DNA of 64,000 nucleotides. It comes from Arctic95D-9 sp035967665. Lineage in GTDB: Bacteria; Verrucomicrobiota; Verrucomicrobiia; Verrucomicrobiales; DEV007. Where the stretch lies: the NCBI GenBank assembly GCA_035967665.1, contig JAYWLB010000112.1, positions 124,001 to 188,000 of the forward strand. Direction: 5' to 3'. Shown here one piece after another: positions 26,667 to 35,944 of the stretch (positions within the stretch are counted from its first letter, which is position 1; each line of letters begins with the position of its first letter). Made by a program: the position numbers and the translations under genes. The notes beneath the pieces were generated by a model that did not search any database, was not told where the DNA came from, and saw nothing but the letters and a program-made list of their open reading frames with translations.

Positions 26667-28907
26667 ATGAAGCTCTCCGCTATCAAAGCACTTGTCCTTT
26701 CTCTATTCGCCTTCTCTGTCGTCGGCCAGGCGAATGCCGATGTCACGGTCGGTAAGATTTTCGCCAGCAACATGGTGGTTCAGCGCGATACCGAGGCACC
26801 ATTCTGGGGAACCGCTGACGCCGGGGAGAAAGTGGCACTTTCGGCTTCGTGGGGAGCCAAAGCGGAAACCACTGCTGATGCCGACGGACGCTGGCGGGTG
26901 AAGCTGGATACACCTCCTGCAGGTGGTCCATTCACGATTACGATTCAGGGCAACAATAAGGTCGAATTGACCAACGTGTTGTCGGGCGAAGTCTGGCTGT
27001 GTTCGGGGCAGTCGAACATGCAGTGGAGCGTGGCGAATTCGAACAATTCCAAAGAGGAAATCGCGAACGCGAATCACCCTGAGATTCGGCTCTTTACAGT
27101 GCAAAATGATGCCCGGAACGAAGCGGTTGAGGAGCTGGTGCGTGTTACGAGCTGGGTGCCGTGCTCGCCCGAGAGTGTTCCGGGATTCAGCGCTGCCGGC
27201 TATTATTTCGGTCGCAAGCTGCAAGAGGATCTGAAGGTTCCGATCGGTCTGATCAACTCTTCCTGGGGCGGCACCGGTGTGGAGGCGTGGACTCCCTTGT
27301 GGGGGCAGGAGGATGACGAAGTGGCTCAGCGCATCAAAGAGAATTGGGACAAGCGTGACGCGGAATACACGCCTGAAAAGGAGCAGGCCCTCTTCGATAA
27401 GCAGACTGAAGAATATAAGGTCAAATACGAGGAGTGGGTTGCTGGCGGCAAGCAGGGCAATGCACCTCGCAAACCCCGCAAGGAAGGTCAGCCCCACGAC
27501 AACCGGAACTATCCCGCCAATCTCTACAACTCGATGATTCATCCCATCCGGACCTTCGCGATTCGCGGGGCGATCTGGTATCAGGGCGAACACAACTCGG
27601 GGCAGGGGGCTCACTATCAAGTGATGTTGACCAACCTTATCCAATCCTGGCGTAAGGACTGGGGCTATGACTTCCCCTTTTATGCCGTCCAGCTGCCTAA
27701 TTTCATGAGTCCCTGGAAATCGGCGGTCGAGGATAGCGGTTGGGCTCAGACTCGCGAAGCCTTTATTCGTGTAGGGCAGAACGTGCCCAACACCGGCATC
27801 GCGATTACCATTGATATCGGTGAAGCGGACGATATTCACCCCGCGAACAAGCAGGACGTCGGAGATCGTCTCGGGCGCCTTGCCCTGCACAAGACCTATG
27901 GCAAAGAGGGCTTCGCCTGGTCCGGTCCGATTCCTGAAGATTGTCAATTCAGTGATGGGAAAGCCGTCGTCACTTTTGAGACCGGGGGCGCTCCTCTGAG
28001 TGTCCGTGACGGTGAGACTCTGGTTGGTTTTGCTCTCAGTGGTGATGATGGCGTTCCCTACCCTGCCAAAGCAATGATCGAGGGGGAAAACAAGGTGGTC
28101 GTGAGTTGTGAGGACGTTCCTGAGCCCTACTTGATCCACTACGCCTGGGCCAACAATCCGATCGATCCCGGGGGGCCGATCGGCGCAGCGAATCTCATCA
28201 ACAAAGGTAACCTCCCTGCGACGCCGTTCCGGTTCGGCTCGATCCCGCCTTTCAATACCTTCGCCAAACAACTCCCCGAAGAGGCCGGTAATTACGAATT
28301 GCTTTATGCCTTCGATCCCTTGAAAGCCACGCTTGTCGGTGGGGAGGACTTTGTCTATGAGGTGGACAATTCAACAAAACTGCAAGGCCCCGTCAAAAAG
28401 GTCGCTTACTTTCTTGCGACACAGGATATGGAAGGGAAAATCACCTACGCCTTTGTGAGCATGGATCCCTTCGATTCGGATCTGAAAAAATTGGGTGTGC
28501 CTACCAAAGGAAGCGGGGCACGGTTTCAGCAGAAAGTGACGGGGGTGACGGTGAAAACCAACGCCGGAAATGTCGCCGCCGGTCAATTCCCGGAAGGTTG
28601 TAACATCGAGTTCTGGGACTGCAATTACGGCCCCGGAAACCAGACCGGCATTGAGGGCGGCGATAACAAGCTGTTCGATTTCGGAGATCAGATCAGCCCG
28701 GATGCGTCGCCGGGTTACAGCTGTATGCAGATCCACAACTGGCAGAAAAAGCAGACCGTGATCGCTTTTAATAAATTCGGATCCGGCAGGAACTGTGATC
28801 TAGGGATAGGCAGTTGTGAGATTCCCGGAAAGAACCCTGACTGGACTTTCACTTCCAGCGGCAATCAGACCGCCCGGGCTGAGTTCAAGGTGTTGATTCT
28901 CCGGTAG
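26667..28907 (+). CDS. Sialate O-acetylesterase-like protein with extra C-terminal domain
   Basis: This 746-residue secreted protein has a signal peptide of ~22 residues. The SASA (PF03629) domain shows VWLCSGQSNMQW with the nucleophile Ser, IGLINSSWGGTG, GAIWYQGEHN, and DIHPANKQDVGDRLG with the Asp/His pair. These enzymes remove O-acetyl groups from sialic acids or other acetylated sugars. From about residue 530 a further ~210-residue beta-rich domain follows, not recognised here, containing WDCNYGPGNQTG and YSCMQIHNWQKKQ. The gene follows the feruloyl-esterase-like gene by 146 bp and may be separately transcribed. Confidence 0.88.
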   Translation: MKLSAIKALVLSLFAFSVVGQANADVTVGKIFASNMVVQRDTEAPFWGTADAGEKVALSASWGAKAETTADADGRWRVKLDTPPAGGPFTITIQGNNKVELTNVLSGEVWLCSGQSNMQWSVANSNNSKEEIANANHPEIRLFTVQNDARNEAVEELVRVTSWVPCSPESVPGFSAAGYYFGRKLQEDLKVPIGLINSSWGGTGVEAWTPLWGQEDDEVAQRIKENWDKRDAEYTPEKEQALFDKQTEEYKVKYEEWVAGGKQGNAPRKPRKEGQPHDNRNYPANLYNSMIHPIRTFAIRGAIWYQGEHNSGQGAHYQVMLTNLIQSWRKDWGYDFPFYAVQLPNFMSPWKSAVEDSGWAQTREAFIRVGQNVPNTGIAITIDIGEADDIHPANKQDVGDRLGRLALHKTYGKEGFAWSGPIPEDCQFSDGKAVVTFETGGAPLSVRDGETLVGFALSGDDGVPYPAKAMIEGENKVVVSCEDVPEPYLIHYAWANNPIDPGGPIGAANLINKGNLPATPFRFGSIPPFNTFAKQLPEEAGNYELLYAFDPLKATLVGGEDFVYEVDNSTKLQGPVKKVAYFLATQDMEGKITYAFVSMDPFDSDLKKLGVPTKGSGARFQQKVTGVTVKTNAGNVAAGQFPEGCNIEFWDCNYGPGNQTGIEGGDNKLFDFGDQISPDASPGYSCMQIHNWQKKQTVIAFNKFGSGRNCDLGIGSCEIPGKNPDWTFTSSGNQTARAEFKVLILR

Positions 28908-28937
28908 GGTGACAGGAGCACCGGGGAGTAGGCGTGG

Positions 28938-30455
28938 TCAGGTAGTTTCCTTTGCCAATTCCTTTTCCAATCCGTTGCAAATCGTCTCGAGCACTTTGAT
29001 TCGGGCGTAGCGTTTGTCGTTGGCCTCGACGAGAGTCCAGCGGGCCCGGAAGGTACTGGTGCGCTCGACCATTTCATTGACGGCTGCTTCGTAGGCGTCC
29101 CATTTTTCACGGTTCCTCCAGTCTTCCTCGGTGAGTTTCCACTTTTTATGGGGGAGCTGTTTGCGGCGCTCGAATCGCTGGCCCTGTTCCTCCTTGGTGA
29201 TGTTCATCCAGAACTTGCAAACGACAGTTCGATTGCCGACGAGCTGTGCTTCGAAGTCATTGATCTCAGCGTAGGCGCGTCTCCACTCGTCCTCGGTGGC
29301 GAAGCCCTCGACGCGTTCGACGAGAACCCGGCCATACCACGACCGGTCGAAGATGGTGACACGTCCGGCGAGAGGAATGTGACGCCAGAAACGCCAGAGG
29401 TAGTGGTAGGAAAATTCCTCGGCTGTCGGTGCCATGATGGGAATGACCTGTGAAAGTCGTGAATCCAGCCCGGGGATAATTCGGCGGATCGCGCCGCCTT
29501 TTCCGGCTGCGTCCCATCCTTCAAAGGCGATGACGGTTGAGATTCCGGCATCCTGCGCCTGACGGGAAAGCTGATTGAGACGACCCTGCAATTCCTCGAG
29601 TCGTTCGGCATACTCCGGTTTGGGCAAACTCAGGGTCATGTCGAGCTGGCTCAGGATCGTGACTCCCGGGGTGGGATTGTAGGAGAGATCGGAAATGGGT
29701 TCCGTTTCTATTTTGGCAGCTTTTGCTTCATTCCCGGATGGCATTGCCTGTTGAATGTGGCGGCGAATACGCTCGAGAAGGGTTCCGGCGACTGAGAGTG
29801 TCCGGTAGCGCTCATCGGCTCCCTCGACGATATGCCACGGGGACTGGCCGCGGCTCGTTTTGGTGATGGCTCTTTCGCTCGCCTCGGTGAAATCGTCGAA
29901 CTTTTCCCAGTTCTCCCAGTCTTTCTCTTTTACACGCCAGCTCGTGAGAGGATCCTCTTCGAGCTGTTGAAAGCGTTCTTTTTGCGCATCGCGACCCAGG
30001 TGCATCCAGAACTTCACGATGAGGACACCGTCGTCGGTGAGAGCTTTCTCAAAGTTCAGGATCTGGTCGAGTTCCTCGTCGAATTCCGCGTCAGATGTTT
30101 TGTTATAAACCCGGTTGAGAATGGGGTCTGAGTACCAGGCGCTGAGAAAGAAACCGATACGGCCGAATGCGGGGAGGTCTCTCCAGTAGCGCCAGAAGGG
30201 CGGGCGCTGCGCCACTTCTTCGGTCGGCTTTCCGTAGGCCCGGGCGATGAGTCCGCGGGGGTCGAGCCACTCGTGAAGGAGATTGATCGTCTCACTTTTT
30301 CCCGCACCGTCGACTCCGCCGAAAAGGACGATGACGGGGAAGGGGGCCTTTCTCAGGGCAACCTGGGTCTCGAGAAGTTGCTGCCTCAGAGGAGGGGCCT
30401 TTTCGGCGTAGTCTTCTTTTGAAACTTTGCGATCAAGCTCGGCTGTATCAAACAT
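28938..30455 (-). CDS. Two-domain polyphosphate:AMP phosphotransferase (PPK2 class II)
   Basis: This 505-residue cytoplasmic kinase fuses two PPK2 domains. Each carries a Walker A: VDGAGKSE (residues ~53-60) and WDAAGKGGAIRR (~305). The lid/Walker B-type block reads FFLSAWYSDP in domain 1 and TIFDRSWYGRVLVERV in domain 2. VIVKFWMHL and VVCKFWMNI are conserved structural strands. Two-domain class II PPK2 enzymes transfer phosphate from polyphosphate to AMP, giving ADP. The second domain keeps the full DRSWYGR motif and is presumably the active one; the first has SAWY, so it is probably regulatory or weakly active. Confidence 0.9.
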   Translation of the reverse strand: MFDTAELDRKVSKEDYAEKAPPLRQQLLETQVALRKAPFPVIVLFGGVDGAGKSETINLLHEWLDPRGLIARAYGKPTEEVAQRPPFWRYWRDLPAFGRIGFFLSAWYSDPILNRVYNKTSDAEFDEELDQILNFEKALTDDGVLIVKFWMHLGRDAQKERFQQLEEDPLTSWRVKEKDWENWEKFDDFTEASERAITKTSRGQSPWHIVEGADERYRTLSVAGTLLERIRRHIQQAMPSGNEAKAAKIETEPISDLSYNPTPGVTILSQLDMTLSLPKPEYAERLEELQGRLNQLSRQAQDAGISTVIAFEGWDAAGKGGAIRRIIPGLDSRLSQVIPIMAPTAEEFSYHYLWRFWRHIPLAGRVTIFDRSWYGRVLVERVEGFATEDEWRRAYAEINDFEAQLVGNRTVVCKFWMNITKEEQGQRFERRKQLPHKKWKLTEEDWRNREKWDAYEAAVNEMVERTSTFRARWTLVEANDKRYARIKVLETICNGLEKELAKETT

Positions 30456-30656
30456 AATAAGGTCGGATGGTAATTGACCATATTCCGATTGAGCGGCACA
30501 GACATCTGAAAAGATGAAAAATCGGGTTTTCCCCGGTTCGGGGGGAAGGTATTCTCAACCGGACGTGACGACCTGCGACCCGGTTCCGGAGGGCCTTGAT
30601 TATCAGGGAACTCCGGACTCCCTCTCAGGTGCTGAATGAAATAACCCTTTTCAAAA

Positions 30657-31112
30657 ATGACGATTCGATGTGCCACAGCCAATGATGAAACGGCGATTCG
30701 TGAGCTTGTTTTCGGTATTCTCGGGGCATACGGGCTGAAACCTTCGCCTGAAGATACAGATGCGGATCTATACGATCTAAAGGGGCACTATTTTGACTGC
30801 GGGGGAGATTTTTCGGTCCTGCTCGATAAGGGGCGTATCATCGGAACAGTCGCGATTCACAACTCGGGAGACGGAATCTGTGAATTGAGAAAGATGTATC
30901 TCGACCCTGAATATCATCGTCGAGGCCTCGGGCGACAGCTGTTTGATTACAGCCTCGGGAGGGCCCGTGAACTCGGGTTCCGGCGAATGACGCTCGAGAC
31001 AGCGTCGGCGTTGAAGGAGGCGATCGCCCTCTACGAAAGCTACGGCTTCAAACGAATAGAACCGGAGCACCTCGCACCGCGATGTGATATCGCGATGGCT
31101 CTGGACCTCTAG
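30657..31112 (+). CDS. GNAT-family N-acetyltransferase
   Basis: This 151-residue protein has the acetyl-CoA-binding motif YHRRGLGRQLFDYS (residues ~83-96, the R/Q-x-x-G-x-G/A consensus). It is preceded by GICELRKMYLDP, and motif B appears as ETASALKEAIALYESYGFKR. The substrate is unknown; the family acetylates amines from small molecules to proteins. It lies in a 200-bp divergent region from the PPK2 gene and is convergent with the possible caspase-fold gene. No signal peptide is present. Confidence 0.85.
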   Translation: MTIRCATANDETAIRELVFGILGAYGLKPSPEDTDADLYDLKGHYFDCGGDFSVLLDKGRIIGTVAIHNSGDGICELRKMYLDPEYHRRGLGRQLFDYSLGRARELGFRRMTLETASALKEAIALYESYGFKRIEPEHLAPRCDIAMALDL

Positions 31113-31118
31113 TTCACG

Positions 31119-31856
31119 CTAGCTGCTCCAGCGTCCACCCGGAGAGACGAAGGGGAGCATCTGGCGCCACGTCTCGGAGTAGTCCGTTTTGCCGATCGCA
31201 CCGATCATTTTCTGGCCGGTTTGGCGCTTCCACTCTTTGGTGAAAGACTCAGCGCTGTGGCAGCCCCAGCTTTTGCAGTAGGCACCTTTGGCGAAAATCT
31301 TGCGATCGATTTTCCTGATGTCACGCTGGTGCAGAAACACTTTCGAGGCCCCGAGGATGTGATTGCTGTAGTCGAGGACGAAGCAGTACTTGTTGGAGTG
31401 GCCGAAATACTCAAATCCTGAAACCTTGACCTGCTTGCGATTCTGGCCGGCGTTGAGGTAGTTGATGAGCTGATCGGTGGTGTCGTACCAGACCAGCTTG
31501 ATTTTGTATTTGTCGCGAACGCTCTCGATGTTGGCGATGAGTGGATCACCGTCCTCTTTCTCGCGGGAAACGTAACCGGGGCGATAGACGAGCCAGGTGA
31601 TGTTGATCTGGTCGTTTGTCGCCTTCTGAAGCTGTTGCACGCGAATGCGGGCTGTGCGGATGAAATTGCCCCACCATTGATCGTGTCTGTGTGCTTCGCG
31701 GCGGTAGTTCTCCCAGTAGCGAAGTGCCGGGCCGCCCGATACGAGGATGTATTCGTCGTTTGGATCGAGTGCCGCCTCAGCGGATTGATCGAAACTGCAG
31801 AAGAGGAGCAATGCCGCGAGAAAAACGGTGAAGAGGCTGGAAGATTTCAGAAACAT
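31119..31856 (-). CDS. Secreted protein, possible caspase-fold (clan CD) cysteine protease-like
   Basis: This 245-residue protein has a signal peptide of ~28 residues and no family I can name. A Rossmann-like start (YILVSGGPA) is followed by strands INITWLVYRPGY and IKLVWYDTTDQLI. GFEYFGHSNKYCF (His153) and KGAYCKSWGCHSAESF (Cys199) recall the His-Cys dyad arrangement of clan CD peptidases, where His comes after a strand and Cys sits in a following strand near GCHSxx. This is a fold-level inference. The start is chosen for the signal peptide. It lies 83 bp downstream of the cell-wall amidase lipoprotein gene. Confidence 0.6.
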   Translation of the reverse strand: MFLKSSSLFTVFLAALLLFCSFDQSAEAALDPNDEYILVSGGPALRYWENYRREAHRHDQWWGNFIRTARIRVQQLQKATNDQINITWLVYRPGYVSREKEDGDPLIANIESVRDKYKIKLVWYDTTDQLINYLNAGQNRKQVKVSGFEYFGHSNKYCFVLDYSNHILGASKVFLHQRDIRKIDRKIFAKGAYCKSWGCHSAESFTKEWKRQTGQKMIGAIGKTDYSETWRQMLPFVSPGGRWSS

Positions 31857-31939
31857 GATCCCTTGGTGGGTGGGTGTTTGATTTTCGGCAGGTGCCAATA
31901 TTACCGTTTCCTGTCGCAAACGCAACCGGCGCAAAAGAA

Positions 31940-32767
31940 TCAGCTCAGGCCGATCCATTGAGTGACGCGATTTCCGAGACGGTCGATGAATTGATGGACC
32001 ATACGCTTGCGTCGTTCTTCTTCTTTCTGTTTTTCCTCCTGTTCGCGAACTTGAGCATCAAATTTCACGAGTTTTTGATGGTGACGATTGATGCGTCCGA
32101 CAAACCAGCGCCAGGTGCCTCCGGGTTGTCCGTTTTCCATGAGGAAATGCGGGCAGTTTTTGTTGGGAGTGTCATATCCCTCACGCGGCCAGTGGTAGTG
32201 GGCACGAATGTTCTCAATCGGAATATTGTGATGATACATCAATGATGCGGCCAGTTTCGCGGTGCGATCCATTGTTGCGAGCTGGTTGTTTCCGTTGTGC
32301 TCGCACATTTCAATGCCGATCGAATAAGTGTTACCGGGGCCGTCGAAATCGGCGTGCTCGCCACGCTCGTCCGTGGGAATGTGCTGAATCACGGTGTCGT
32401 CCTGAACTGTGAAGTGCCAGCAAAGGTAACCACAAACTCCGCCGCGGAGGGCGCCCCGCTTCAGGGCTTTGGCGTGGGCATAGGCGTCGCCGGTGTAGTT
32501 CTGTGTGCTGTGAATCGTGATGTATTTGGGATCCAGCTTGCGGAAGAGACGACGACCGTATTTCCCTTTCTCAATGAGATCCACTTTCAGGTTCAGCTCC
32601 TTGTTGGCGTCATTCGGATTCAAAGGAACGTCGGCAATCGCTCCCATTTCGCGTTCCCAAATTTGACTCTTGGAACTCGATGAAGTGGAGGTGGTATTGC
32701 AGGCGGGAAGTGCAATGAAAATACAGAGAAGACTGGCTGCCGTGAGGGCGTGAACAAGTTTTTTCAT
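31940..32767 (-). CDS. N-acetylmuramoyl-L-alanine amidase lipoprotein (amidase_2)
   Basis: This 275-residue protein has a lipoprotein signal with lipobox LPAC (Cys ~23). The amidase_2 domain (PF01510) is seen in ITIHSTQNYTGDA (zinc His), GYLCWHFTVQDDTVIQHIP, SIGIEMCEHNG, and HYHWPREGYDTPNKNCPHF. The last block is the H...K-x-C-P pattern of CwlA/XlyA-type amidases. It cleaves the amide between MurNAc and L-Ala in the periplasm, in peptidoglycan remodelling. A Gln/Glu/Lys-rich coiled-coil segment follows near residues 240-260. The upstream 130 bp is AT-rich with a TAAATT-CGCA-AATTTA palindrome (32815-32830). Confidence 0.88.
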   Translation of the reverse strand: MKKLVHALTAASLLCIFIALPACNTTSTSSSSKSQIWEREMGAIADVPLNPNDANKELNLKVDLIEKGKYGRRLFRKLDPKYITIHSTQNYTGDAYAHAKALKRGALRGGVCGYLCWHFTVQDDTVIQHIPTDERGEHADFDGPGNTYSIGIEMCEHNGNNQLATMDRTAKLAASLMYHHNIPIENIRAHYHWPREGYDTPNKNCPHFLMENGQPGGTWRWFVGRINRHHQKLVKFDAQVREQEEKQKEEERRKRMVHQFIDRLGNRVTQWIGLS

Positions 32768-32814
32768 GAAGTGGGATGATTCAAGAACGGAGCAGTAACT
32801 TACGATCACAGAGA

Positions 32815-32830
32815 TAAATTCGCAAATTTA
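32815..32830. promoter_or_regulatory. AT-rich palindrome upstream of amidase gene
   Basis: TAAATT-CGCA-AATTTA is a perfect inverted repeat, 48 bp upstream of the amidase lipoprotein start. The surrounding sequence is notably A/T-rich compared with the window, as in a promoter region. An operator or a chance palindrome in AT-rich DNA are both possible. Confidence 0.25.
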
Positions 32831-32920
32831 TTTAACAAAAATTAAAAACTTATCGGCATTGATAGTCAGATTTGCTATAAAACAGGTGCGGGTAGCCCTT
32901 TTTTTATAAAAATAACGAAT

Positions 32921-33301
32921 CTATCGCTCCAGAATCTCGACTTCGTAGCCGTCGGGATCGGTCACGAACGCCATTTTTGACTTGGCACCGGAAGGGAACG
33001 CTTCGCGCCAGTCTTCGGGCCAGATTTCGACGCCGTCCTTTTCGAGCTTGTCGCAATATTCCATGATGTCTTCGACACCGACAGCGGTGTGCATGAGGTC
33101 TTCAGGGAAGTCGACTTTGAAGTCAGGGGAGTAGCAAAGTTCGAGAAAGTGATCATTTCCTTCGAGTTCGAGGAAGGCCAGTTCATTCCCGGCAGGGGAT
33201 TTGTCGGTGCGGCGTGTGAGCTTGAACCCCAGCTTTTCGTAGAACTTGGTCGTGGCATCGATGTTACTGACCCGGATGCGAGTGTGGAGAAATTTGATCA
33301 T
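32921..33301 (-). CDS. Glyoxalase I / VOC-family lactoylglutathione lyase
   Basis: This 126-residue VOC-fold protein starts FLHTRIRVSNID with the first metal His at residue 6, contains the NDHFLELCYSP Glu, MHTAVGVED with the second His, and ends DPDGYEVEILER with the final Glu. This H-E-H-E order matches glyoxalase I, which detoxifies methylglyoxal as its hemithioacetal. The frame extends upstream, but the ATG at 33301 gives the family-typical length. It is encoded alone, upstream of the amidase gene and divergent from a serine hydrolase. Confidence 0.85.
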   Translation of the reverse strand: MIKFLHTRIRVSNIDATTKFYEKLGFKLTRRTDKSPAGNELAFLELEGNDHFLELCYSPDFKVDFPEDLMHTAVGVEDIMEYCDKLEKDGVEIWPEDWREAFPSGAKSKMAFVTDPDGYEVEILER

Positions 33302-33444
33302 GCGAAACGATGCGGTGAAACCTGAAAATCGCAAGTGGGCATAGAGGAGCCTCAATGGCATTTTTGCGTGGTAATTTGGCGCGGGAGGACGACGATTGAG
33401 CTGAATCAAAGGCGTCTGCCCGTACTGGCGTCGATCGCGAAAAT

Positions 33445-34599
33445 ATGAGACTGTGGATGATGCTTCGCTTCTTTGTGAAAGGTGGATTGATCACTTTTTC
33501 TCTCGCTGTTTTGAATCTCCCCGTAACAGGTCTGTCTCAGCTCGCGTCGAGTTCGATCGAGGCGGCGCAGAAATACTCGGCGTCCCACAACGGAATCGGG
33601 ATGATCGTTCAGGAGCGTGGGCAGTTGCGCTACGAAAACTACTACAACGGGTATTCCGGCGCTCCCCTGCATATCTATTCGGGGACGAAGTCCTTTTTCG
33701 GAGTGCTCGGGGTGATGGCGCAGGAGGACGGGCTTTTCAAACTCGACGATAAGGCTTCCGACACGCTGGAGGAGTGGCGCGGCGATCCACGCAAGAGCGA
33801 GATCCGAATTCGTGATCTGTTGAATTTCACCTCGGGTCTCGAAACGGGATTCGAGGAAATCTACGGGAGGTCGTCGGCGGATAGAATCACCCTCGCGGTC
33901 TCGCTCGATGCAACCCGCGACCGGGGGCAGAGCTTTGTTTACGGTCCGGGGCACATCAACGCGTTTTGTGAAATCCTGCGGCGGAAATTGAAATCGAAGC
34001 GAATGAGCTACGAGCAGTATCTGGAAAAGAAACTGCTTGGTCCGCTCGGAATCAAAATGAGCCGGTGGCGTGAGGATCCTGCCGGGAATCCGATTCCATC
34101 GGCGGGGATGTACATGACGGGGAAAGAGTGGCTCAAGTTCGGCGAATTCATCAATGCAGGCGGGGTGGCCAAAGGCCGGACCCTCGTGAAAACGGACAGC
34201 CTCGCCGAGTGTTTTCGCGGCACTTCGATCAATCCGGCTTTCGGGTTGTGCTTCTGGCTGAACGGCTATGCCCCTCAAAGCAATTCCCGCGAAGTGGATG
34301 TCGAAGAGGATCTTGAGCTCGATCCGATGCCGGAGAACTGGAGCGATGCCTGTCTCGCGAAGGGGGCTCCGGCGGACCTGGTGGTCTCCCTGGGTTCGAC
34401 CTTTCAGAGACTGTATCTCGTTCCATCGATGGACCTGATCGTGGTCCATCACGGAAAGCCGGGGCATGAGTTCAGAGATTTCGATTTTCTGCGGATCCTT
34501 TTTGCTGATGCTGCGGCGGCTCCGGAGCCGGAACCGCAAAAACGAAAGATTAAGCCGCTTTTTCCGGGGCTTTTTAAAGGGCGGAAGCAGGCTCAGTAG
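33445..34599 (+). CDS. Secreted class C beta-lactamase-like serine hydrolase
   Basis: This 384-residue protein has a signal peptide of ~30 residues (alternative start Met codons exist within it). The SxxK motif is SGTKSFFG (Ser ~78), and the second block QSFVYGPGHINAF gives YGP in place of the usual Y-x-N. The fold continues through LGPLGIKMSRW and FGLCFWLNGYAP. This family covers esterases and D-alanyl-D-alanine peptidase-like enzymes; the substrate here is open. Its last 26 bp overlap the convergent gene. The C-terminus is basic. Confidence 0.85.
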   Translation: MRLWMMLRFFVKGGLITFSLAVLNLPVTGLSQLASSSIEAAQKYSASHNGIGMIVQERGQLRYENYYNGYSGAPLHIYSGTKSFFGVLGVMAQEDGLFKLDDKASDTLEEWRGDPRKSEIRIRDLLNFTSGLETGFEEIYGRSSADRITLAVSLDATRDRGQSFVYGPGHINAFCEILRRKLKSKRMSYEQYLEKKLLGPLGIKMSRWREDPAGNPIPSAGMYMTGKEWLKFGEFINAGGVAKGRTLVKTDSLAECFRGTSINPAFGLCFWLNGYAPQSNSREVDVEEDLELDPMPENWSDACLAKGAPADLVVSLGSTFQRLYLVPSMDLIVVHHGKPGHEFRDFDFLRILFADAAAAPEPEPQKRKIKPLFPGLFKGRKQAQ

Positions 34600-35848
34600 T
34601 TTCCTCTTCTGCCGGCGCGCCGGTTTCGGCAGATGGTTCCGTTGTCTCAGCCGGGGCTTCGGTCGCAGCGGGTGTTCCGGTCGCGGCAGGCGTTCCGGTT
34701 TCCGGTTTTACTTCAGGTAGTTCTTTCGCTTTCTCCTCAATTTCAGCGAGCGCATCCTGTCTCACAAATCGCATCAAATTGGATTCCCCTTTTCTCCATT
34801 TGTAACCGGTTCCGAAGGCGAGAGGGCGCTGGCGGGCCCGGTAGGCAGCGCGAAGGTCCGATTGGTAGTGTTCGGAAAAGAGGTCGATCGGGCCGGTGTA
34901 GGTTCCGAAAAGATCGGCATACCAGAGGTCGGCTTTGAAGTGTCGAAAGGGGATGCCGGAATCGTCTTCAACGATCTGAACACTGTGATCGAGGAGATGG
35001 TTCCGAATCTCTTTGAAATAGCTTTCGTGCATGAGGAAGGAGGCCGCTTTGAGATAGGCATTTCCTTTCGGGAGGCCTTCAAGCCAGGTTTTGAAACCGC
35101 TTTTCGGGAAGCCCCCGTCGGAGAGATCCGATGAAAAATAGTAGAGTGTCTTCTTTTTCTCGAATCGAAGGGGGGAGAATTCGATTTTAACCCCGTCGGC
35201 TCCTTTGGCATCGAGGCCCTTTGAGGTGAGGGTGCCGTCTTCGTTCAGTTTGAGGAAGTCGACCCCTTTGATATACTGACCGGAACGGGTCAGGAAAATC
35301 ATCATGATGGGTGTCGTTCCGTGGAAGGTGGAGAACTGGAGATCGTCCTTCATGTCCTTGGTTCGGAAGAAGCTGAAATTGATGATTTCGCCGAGAGCAT
35401 TGCGGACTTCCCCGAGGGCGCGTCCCGCATTGCCAGCCGAGAGCTCGTTCAATTCGGGGATCTCACCGACCGGTTCGAGTCCGCAGAGAACGAAGGTATC
35501 AGCGGAGGGAAACATGTGAAAAGCGTGCAGAATATCCGGTCCGCTGAACATGTAGCGAACCGTCGAGTCAATCGTCAGCTCCGGAGTAAGTTCTGCATTG
35601 GACCATTCGCTCATGGGGAACAAAACCCGTTCCCGGTGGCTCTCGAATTCAGCGTCGAGTGTCTTGACGTGAGTGGCCCACGAATTTGTTTTCGTGAGAG
35701 GATGATCTGTCTGGTGGGGCAGCTCAGTCCCCGCGAGGAAAGCGACGGCGTCGTTGATGAGGTCGAGTGAGATCGCGGACTCTTCGCTTTTGCCCCCGTG
35801 CGGGATGATCAGAGTGAGGAGAAGCAGGGAAATTGAAGCGATTTTCAT
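34574..35848 (-). CDS. Secreted protein of unknown function with Pro/Thr/Glu-rich tail
   Basis: This 424-residue protein has a signal peptide (~21 residues). I recognise no domain: residues ~25-375 appear to be one globular region with YMFSGPDILHAFHMFP, FHGTTPIMMIFLT, FGTGYKW and WYADLFGTYTGPIDLF. The C-terminal ~45 residues are a low-complexity, repeated stretch of TGTPAA, TEAPAETTEPSAET and GAPAEE units, presumably an extended extracellular linker. The 3' end overlaps the serine hydrolase by 26 bp in convergent orientation. The function is unknown. Confidence 0.7.
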   Translation of the reverse strand: MKIASISLLLLTLIIPHGGKSEESAISLDLINDAVAFLAGTELPHQTDHPLTKTNSWATHVKTLDAEFESHRERVLFPMSEWSNAELTPELTIDSTVRYMFSGPDILHAFHMFPSADTFVLCGLEPVGEIPELNELSAGNAGRALGEVRNALGEIINFSFFRTKDMKDDLQFSTFHGTTPIMMIFLTRSGQYIKGVDFLKLNEDGTLTSKGLDAKGADGVKIEFSPLRFEKKKTLYYFSSDLSDGGFPKSGFKTWLEGLPKGNAYLKAASFLMHESYFKEIRNHLLDHSVQIVEDDSGIPFRHFKADLWYADLFGTYTGPIDLFSEHYQSDLRAAYRARQRPLAFGTGYKWRKGESNLMRFVRQDALAEIEEKAKELPEVKPETGTPAATGTPAATEAPAETTEPSAETGAPAEEETTEPASAL

Positions 35849-35944
35849 TCTGAGCGGTCAGTTTCTGGAACAATCTATCGGTCCGGAGAGAATTAAGCAA
35901 TGAGACAGACGAATCAATGTGTGACGAACCGGTCACTGCTGTAT

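Noticed and set aside
26703..28271. Long minus-strand open frame opposite the sialate O-acetylesterase (522 codons)
   Set aside because: It mirrors codon structure of the real gene, has no signal peptide or recognisable domain, and the plus-strand frame carries clear SASA motifs.
33406..34539. Minus-strand open frame opposite the serine hydrolase (377 codons)
   Set aside because: The plus-strand protein has SxxK and a signal peptide; the opposite frame encodes no recognisable family and is an effect of GC-rich codon use.
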